The position numbers were made by a program, and so were the translations under genes. From Collinsella aerofaciens (GTDB taxonomy: Bacteria > Actinomycetota > Coriobacteriia > Coriobacteriales > Coriobacteriaceae), in assembly GCA_021641225.1 (NCBI GenBank), contig JAJWXI010000121.1:1-5459 (forward strand): a stretch of DNA of 5,459 nucleotides, written 5' to 3'. How positions within the stretch are numbered: position 1 is the first letter of the stretch; every line of letters starts with the position of its first letter. Positions 1-5,459 of this stretch are shown here, piece by piece. The notes below the pieces were generated by a model, which ran no database searches, had not been told where the DNA came from, and saw only the letters and a program-made list of their open reading frames with translations.

Positions 1-1
1 C

Positions 2-2271
<2,270 letters not shown>

Positions 2272-2275
<4 letters not shown>

Positions 2276-2302
2276 ATTTTTGGGACATGCCTTAAAATCT
2301 AC
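2272..2302 (+). repeat. AT-rich hairpin overlapping the clpB stop codon
   Basis: GTAGATTTT (2272-2280) is perfectly complementary to AAAATCTAC (2294-2302), leaving a 13-base loop. The left arm contains the TAG stop codon of clpB. There is no U-tract after the right arm, so it is not a terminator by itself. It lies 18 bases before the strong terminator hairpin and could protect or shape the 3' end of the mRNA, which is inference. Confidence 0.5.
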
Positions 2303-2320
2303 CCTTCATCGCAAAACGCC

Positions 2321-2358
2321 AAGGGCGGCGGATCCAATTGGGTCCGTCGCCCTTTTTT
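2321..2358 (+). terminator. Intrinsic terminator of clpB
   Basis: A 15-bp stem (2321-2335 with 2340-2354), fully paired if two G-U wobbles are allowed, closes an AATT loop. It runs directly into six T residues (2353-2358). It begins 45 bases after the clpB stop codon. The complementary strand has only a short T run after the stem, so the signal acts mainly on rightward transcription. It should largely separate clpB from the small gene that follows. Confidence 0.93.
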
Positions 2359-2396
2359 CGTGCGACAATCGATGATGTTGAACGTGAGCACATGGC

Positions 2397-2402
2397 AAGG
2401 AG
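2397..2402 (+). promoter_or_regulatory. Ribosome binding site of the 64-residue gene
   Basis: AAGGAG matches the consensus Shine-Dalgarno. It is 8 bases from the ATG at 2411 but only 2 bases from an in-frame ATG at 2405, which selects 2411 as the start. No convincing promoter is visible between the clpB terminator and this site. The best candidate is a TGCGACAAT extended -10-like element at 2361-2369, without a recognisable -35. Confidence 0.75.
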
Positions 2403-2410
2403 ATATGCAG

Positions 2411-2605
2411 ATGAAAGACGAGACCAAGACGAACAAGCCGGCGACCGATGCCGCGCCCGCCGCACCCAAGCCTGCGCCCAAGCCGGCCCCAAAGCCGCGC
2501 GACCCCTTCATTCGTGCCGAGAACGAGGACGACGACGGCTACGATCCCTACAGCGATCGCCGCCCCGAGCGCGAGCCGATGTTCGAAGCCGATCCCTGGC
2601 GCTAG
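2411..2605 (+). CDS. Small 64-residue protein, Pro/Lys-rich then acidic, unknown function
   Basis: I do not recognise this protein. The start at 2411 is fixed by AAGGAG eight bases upstream; an in-frame ATG at 2360 would give 81 residues but has no ribosome binding site. Residues 1-12 are polar and charged. Residues 13-30 are an Ala-Pro-Lys stretch with the repeated unit KPAP ending in KPR. Residues 31-64 are mixed-charge and acidic, with EDDDGYDPYSDRR (39-51), and end in FEADPWR. There is no signal peptide, membrane segment or cysteine, so it should be a soluble and probably disordered cytoplasmic protein. Codon third positions are strongly G/C, as in the flanking genes, which supports real coding. 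The gene stands alone between two intrinsic terminators, downstream of clpB. The tail rich in Asp, Tyr, Pro and Trp looks like a short interaction motif, but no partner can be named. Confidence 0.78.
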   Translation: MKDETKTNKPATDAAPAAPKPAPKPAPKPRDPFIRAENEDDDGYDPYSDRRPEREPMFEADPWR

Positions 2606-2632
2606 GCAGCAGAATCTGGGCAGAAACAGAAA

Positions 2633-2657
2633 AACTTGCTTAAGCATTAATCAAGTT
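2633..2657. repeat. Imperfect palindrome upstream of the terminator hairpin
   Basis: AACTTGCTTAA (2633-2643) and TTAATCAAGTT (2647-2657) pair with a single C-T mismatch around a GCA loop. The element also resembles the left arm of the following hairpin: over the 22 bases at 2635-2656 and 2667-2688, 14 positions agree, in two blocks of six and eight. It may be a decayed or duplicated copy of that arm, or a protein-binding palindrome. Confidence 0.55.
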
Positions 2658-2666
2658 ACACGCAAT

Positions 2667-2727
2667 CTTGCTCTCTAGCTAATCAAGAAACAACTTAATC
2701 TTGATTAGCTAGAGAGCAAGTTTTTTT
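2667..2727 (+). terminator. Terminator hairpin with a 22-bp perfect AT-rich stem
   Basis: The arm at 2667-2688 is exactly complementary to the arm at 2699-2720, with a 10-base loop (2689-2698), and seven T residues follow (2721-2727). Rightward transcription from the small gene ending at 2605 would stop here. The stem is longer and much more AT-rich than the other terminators in the window. The opposite strand has no T run after the stem. Position and U-tract support a terminator; the length of the perfect stem suggests it might also derive from a small mobile repeat. Confidence 0.85.
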
Positions 2728-2730
2728 CTG

Positions 2731-2783
2731 GGACGGGGATAAAAAATCATCCGGCAGGTAGTGGCAGCTAAAAAGCCCCGTCC
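2731..2783. repeat. GGACGGGG/CCCCGTCC inverted repeat around 37 bases
   Basis: GGACGGGG (2731-2738) and its exact complement CCCCGTCC (2776-2783) flank a 37-base spacer. Outside the arms, the T-tract at 2721-2727 and the A-tract at 2784-2789 could extend the pairing across a three-base CTG bulge. Neither strand has a T run directly after this stem, so it does not look like a simple terminator. It may be a REP-like intergenic element, which cannot be decided from one copy. Confidence 0.5.
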
Positions 2784-2816
2784 AAAAAAGACTGCCCTCG
2801 TCGTAGGAGGTTAGTC
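2784..2816 (-). terminator. Probable terminator of the 500-residue membrane protein gene
   Basis: Read on the minus strand, GACT (2816-2813) and CCTC (2810-2807) pair with GAGG (2799-2796) and AGTC (2793-2790). A 2x2 internal loop lies between the two short helices and a 7-base loop closes the hairpin. Six T residues follow immediately (2789-2784). The hairpin takes in the TAA stop codon. The stem is weak, so the call rests mainly on its place and the T run. Confidence 0.55.
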
Positions 2817-4313
2817 CTGGGCCTTGATGCTTGGTAGCAGGATCTGGGCGAGGTAGTCGGTCTCAAGTTTGGTCGCGGCGTCTGCCTTGCCGTCTTTGCC
2901 GACCAGCACGTTCTTGATCTGGCTATAGGTATAGCGGTTGCCGGTCGTGAGCTCGACAAGCTCAATGGCCGTGTCCATGGGGTAGGTTGACACGGGATTC
3001 TGCGTCCGTCCGTTGATGGTCTGGGGCACCACGTACGGATAGACGGGGCCGCTGGCGTAGACGGTATAGCCGTTGCCTAGATTGGCCGCACCCAAAACCG
3101 TATCGCCCTCATCGGGCGTAAAGCTCTCACCCTCGCGCACCGCGACGAGCGTCACAATCGGCGTATCGCTGTCGCCGGCAAGATAGATGCATAGCGTGCT
3201 GCCATTTTGCCAAGTCTCGACCTTGCCGTACCACTCGACGGGGATATCGAGCTGGTAGAGGTCGGTTGCCTTGTGGCGAGCGTCAGCATCGCGGGCTGCC
3301 TGTGCCTTTTGCGCGCTCACGGCATTGACGGCGGCGTCGCGCCGTGCGGTTGCCGCCTGCTGGAGCACTTTGGCAGCCGCGGCGGAGCTCGTGCCTCCCT
3401 CCTCGGCATACTTGGCGGCGGCATCGATCTGGTCGTCAGTCACCGTGTCGGCCGAAGGCACCTTGAGCTTAAAGGTGGCCTGGGCACTCAGATCCTGTCC
3501 GTCGCTCTTGATCGTGACCTGCGCCTTGGTGGTCGGCACGGTATAGACGGTGCCGTCGGACGCGATGGGGGAGGCGGCAATGGAGAGCGTGTAATCGCCG
3601 GGCAGCAATTTGATGCCGCGGCCGTGCTCGTCAACATAGAGCGTTTCGCTCACGGAGGAGCCATCAGCGTCCTGACCGCTCACCTGTACGGGAATCTTGG
3701 AGCCGGTGGAACAGTCGAGGCCCGCGGCATGCATGCCAATCTGCACTGACATCATCGTGTGGGCATTGGCGGCGGCGATGGCAGCCTGCTCTTGCCGGTA
3801 TCCGTTCCAGGCAGCATAGCCTGCGCCGCCGGCGACGAGCGCGACGGCCACAACGCCAGCGACCATCAGATTGCGGCGCTTGGGCGACATCTTGCGATGA
3901 CGAACCTCGGCCTCGCGCGCCGAGGGAACGGACGGCAGGGGAATATCGCCCATGGCGATGGTCTCGTCCACGGCAGGCGCGGAGCCTAAGCCAGGGAGCT
4001 CGCGGGTCAGCGAATCTTCGGCCGGCAAGCTGTCGAGCAAGATGGTTTCCTCGCTCGTGTCGGATTTGGGCTGGTCGTCGGCCTCGCATTCGGATTCCTC
4101 GTGCCTCGCCTCGTCTTCGGTGGGCGCGGCGCCATCGTCTTTTGCATCCTGATCATCGGGCTGCGCCTCGATTTCCGGCTCATCCTGCACATCAACGCTC
4201 GAATCGTCAAACGCAATCTCGGCCAGCGCGATCTGGTCTAGGCTCTCCAGGGCCTCGGCGCATGCTTCTGCATCTTGGGCCGCATCCTCTTGGTCCATCG
4301 TCTCATCTTTCAT
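2811..4313 (-). CDS. Single-pass membrane protein with acidic cytoplasmic tail and extracytoplasmic C-terminal domain, unknown function
   Basis: I do not recognise a named family with certainty. The 500-residue product starts with a strongly acidic, low-complexity region (about 1-125). A basic patch (RHRKMSPKRR, 138-147) precedes one hydrophobic segment at about 149-169 (nt 3807-3869). The positive residues before the helix predict an inside N terminus and an outside C terminus. The outer part holds a beta-rich stretch (about 186-285, with an LLPGDYTLSI segment typical of Ig-like or carboxypeptidase-regulatory folds). An Ala-rich helical linker follows at about 293-350. The terminal domain at about 352-500 opens with LDIPVEWYGKV, a pattern I associate with surface proteins of Coriobacteriia. 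The outer part has two cysteines, 201 and 375, that could form a disulfide. In the tail, SEETILLD (87-94) and VDETIAMGD (115-123) repeat an acidic-Glu-Thr-Ile motif like Ser/Thr-kinase or FHA-recognition sites. The ATG at 4313 has a weak GGGGG ribosome binding site; the frame is closed upstream by TGA. Met6 has no better site. It is probably monocistronic. Confidence 0.9.
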   Translation of the reverse strand: MKDETMDQEDAAQDAEACAEALESLDQIALAEIAFDDSSVDVQDEPEIEAQPDDQDAKDDGAAPTEDEARHEESECEADDQPKSDTSEETILLDSLPAEDSLTRELPGLGSAPAVDETIAMGDIPLPSVPSAREAEVRHRKMSPKRRNLMVAGVVAVALVAGGAGYAAWNGYRQEQAAIAAANAHTMMSVQIGMHAAGLDCSTGSKIPVQVSGQDADGSSVSETLYVDEHGRGIKLLPGDYTLSIAASPIASDGTVYTVPTTKAQVTIKSDGQDLSAQATFKLKVPSADTVTDDQIDAAAKYAEEGGTSSAAAAKVLQQAATARRDAAVNAVSAQKAQAARDADARHKATDLYQLDIPVEWYGKVETWQNGSTLCIYLAGDSDTPIVTLVAVREGESFTPDEGDTVLGAANLGNGYTVYASGPVYPYVVPQTINGRTQNPVSTYPMDTAIELVELTTGNRYTYSQIKNVLVGKDGKADAATKLETDYLAQILLPSIKAQD

Positions 4314-4362
4314 ATATCCCCCAAGCTCAATATCGGGACAACAATGTACCCAAAATTGGGGT
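4314..4362 (-). promoter_or_regulatory. Upstream region of the 500-residue gene with weak promoter-like elements and a quasi-palindrome
   Basis: On the minus strand, GGGGG (4322-4318) is four bases from the ATG and acts as a poor Shine-Dalgarno. Two -10-like hexamers are visible: GATATT (4334-4329) and TACATT (4348-4343). Neither has a good -35 at 16-18 bases. A quasi-palindrome, ACCCAAAATTGGGGT on the plus strand (4348-4362), lies where a regulator could block the promoter. The gene must have a promoter between here and the terminator at 4462-4500, but its exact place is uncertain. Confidence 0.3.
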
Positions 4363-4461
4363 CACATAGGGCTGTCAGGCGGTTGGAAATCTGATTTTAT
4401 CTGTGCGAGAGGTTTTGAATGTGTGCGCGAATGGAATATGCGCGGGAATGCGCGCAACAAC

Positions 4462-4500
4462 AAAAAGCCCCGGAAAGCGGGCGAATCGCTTTCCGGGGCT
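4462..4500 (-). terminator. Intrinsic terminator of the DUF5692-like gene
   Basis: A 14-bp perfect GC-rich stem (4466-4479 with 4487-4500) closes a 7-base loop. On the minus strand it is followed by TTTTT (4466-4462). It lies 67 bases after the stop codon at 4568. On the plus strand no T run follows, so it acts on leftward transcription. It separates the polytopic membrane protein gene from the 500-residue gene, so the two are not one operon. Confidence 0.92.
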
Positions 4501-4567
4501 GCGCATGACGCGCGATTGCGGCATCGGCTAAGTTTGCCTACATCCAAATGTGGACGGGATAAATATG

Positions 4568-5459
4568 TTACTCGGCGTGTGCGTAATCCACCTTGGCGCG
4601 GCGGGCGGTAGCCTTCTCCCAGTCGCTGGTGCCCTCAAAGACATCCTGCTTGTAGGGATTGCGGCCGAGCTTCTTGGCGCGGTAGGCGATGTAGATGATC
4701 GCGGCGACGTTGGCGATCAGCGCGGCGATGGAGACCGCGGTGGCGGCGCCGGGGTCGAGTGTGGAGTGGGTCACAAAGATGGACTCCTCCTGGAAGTAGG
4801 GGAACACCTGGGCAAACATGCACCAAATAGCAAGCGTAAAGGCGCGGTTCTGGATCCAGCCGCCCTTGTTCCAGATAAAGGCGGCGACGGTGGGCGCCAG
4901 CAGCAGCGCAAAGCCGCAGAACCAGGAGTGGGTGGGCAGGCAGTTGTAGGTGTAGCAGAAGTTCCAGATGTCGTAGGCGATGATGTAGACCCAGGTCATG
5001 TCGGGCCACAGCATGTCGGTCTTGTCCTCGGAGGCGTAGACGCTCCACCAACCGGTCATGCAGAAGATGTTGATGATTCCGGCGATGCCGTTGAACACGT
5101 TATTCCAACCGGCGAGCTGCGTGGCGCCCTCGGAGGTGACCCAAGTGGACTGGCCCAGGACAAAGAAGTGATAGGCGCTCTCGAAGTCGGACACGACGGC
5201 GATCATGATGTTGATGGCGACGATTACAAACGGCCATGCGCGGAACCAGTGCGCCCTGCCGATCTTGCCCCACTGATACTTAATGGCGATGAAGCCCCAG
5301 CAACCGGCAAGCGCCGCGTATACCTTGGCGTAGTGGAACCAGCTGTTCTGGTACACATGGGTGGGGTTGGTGAGCGCCCACTCGGCACCCTGCGAAACGC
5401 CGACGGCGATGGCGACGCAGTAGATGGTCATGGCCAGCGGAGCCACGCCAAAGATGATG
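4568..5459 (-). CDS. Polytopic membrane protein, probably DUF5692 family, 5' end outside window
   Basis: The frame stays open to the right edge, so the GTG at 5446 is probably not the start and the first residues (likely a few tens) are missing. The 297 visible residues, numbered here from that GTG, are very hydrophobic and rich in Trp, Phe and Tyr. About eight membrane segments are seen: 1-17, 38-56, 69-86, 116-136, 151-168, 174-192, 201-218 and 234-255. A basic tail, YRAKKLGRN (255-263), and a charged C terminus follow, expected inside. Conserved-looking blocks include LWPDMTWVYIIAYDIWNF (146-163), YNCLPTHSWFCG (167-178) and LAIWCMFAQVFPYF (205-218). From memory these resemble the Pfam family DUF5692, found in gut Firmicutes and Actinobacteria, whose function is not known to me. 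There is no haem-ligand pattern, no ATPase motif and no transporter signature that I recognise. The membrane location is certain from composition; the family name is tentative. A strong terminator follows the gene. Confidence 0.88.
   Translation of the reverse strand, partial: IIFGVAPLAMTIYCVAIAVGVSQGAEWALTNPTHVYQNSWFHYAKVYAALAGCWGFIAIKYQWGKIGRAHWFRAWPFVIVAINIMIAVVSDFESAYHFFVLGQSTWVTSEGATQLAGWNNVFNGIAGIINIFCMTGWWSVYASEDKTDMLWPDMTWVYIIAYDIWNFCYTYNCLPTHSWFCGFALLLAPTVAAFIWNKGGWIQNRAFTLAIWCMFAQVFPYFQEESIFVTHSTLDPGAATAVSIAALIANVAAIIYIAYRAKKLGRNPYKQDVFEGTSDWEKATARRAKVDYAHAE

Noticed and set aside
2360..2410. Longer 81-residue form of the small protein starting at 2360, or at 2405
   Set aside because: No ribosome binding site precedes 2360, which sits directly after the clpB terminator; 2405 is only two bases from AAGGAG, too close for efficient initiation.
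2633..2783. CRISPR array or attachment site
   Set aside because: The repeats are two imperfect direct copies plus one inverted copy with no unique spacers of regular length, and no cas or integrase gene is present.
3207..3749. 180-codon open frame on the plus strand inside the membrane protein gene
   Set aside because: It lies antisense to a gene with a clear domain layout, is rich in Gly, Leu and Val without motif, and has no convincing ribosome binding site; a composition artefact.
4424..4454. Three TGCGCG hexamers at 4424, 4439 and 4449 as an operator array
   Set aside because: Spacing is irregular (15 and 10 bases), the hexamer is expected often in GC-rich DNA, and the site is downstream of one gene and far from the start of the other.

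Overview
The window is GC-rich chromosomal DNA with strong G/C preference at third codon positions, Shine-Dalgarno starts and intrinsic terminators. The ClpB sequence, the style of a membrane-anchored protein with an acidic cytoplasmic tail, and a tryptophan-rich multi-pass membrane protein together suggest a Coriobacteriia actinobacterium, perhaps Collinsella. That assignment is inference from recognition, not from a search.

Layout. Positions 2-2275 (+) hold most of clpB, whose N-terminal part lies off the left edge. Its stop codon sits inside a small AT-rich hairpin, and a strong intrinsic terminator follows at 2321-2358. Positions 2411-2605 (+) encode a 64-residue Pro/Lys- and then Asp/Glu-rich small protein with a good ribosome binding site, apparently not described. 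Positions 2606-2810 are a structured convergent intergenic region. It contains an imperfect palindrome, a 22-bp perfect AT-rich hairpin with a U-tract, a GGACGGGG/CCCCGTCC inverted repeat, and a terminator for the opposite strand. Positions 2811-4313 (-) encode a 500-residue single-pass membrane protein with a long acidic cytoplasmic region and an extracytoplasmic C-terminal part. Positions 4314-4567 are intergenic, with the upstream region of that gene and the terminator of the next. Positions 4568-5459 (-) hold most of a polytopic membrane protein resembling the uncharacterised DUF5692 family, cut by the right edge.

Function. ClpB is the only gene with a clear biochemical role: ATP-driven disaggregation of proteins with DnaK. 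The other three genes are separate transcription units by their terminators, and nothing in the sequence ties them to ClpB or to one another. I see no phage, IS, CRISPR, toxin-antitoxin or secondary-metabolite system and no RNA gene. The least explained parts are the structured intergenic region at 2630-2816, the 64-residue protein, and the repeated acidic-Glu-Thr-Ile motifs in the cytoplasmic tail of the 500-residue protein.
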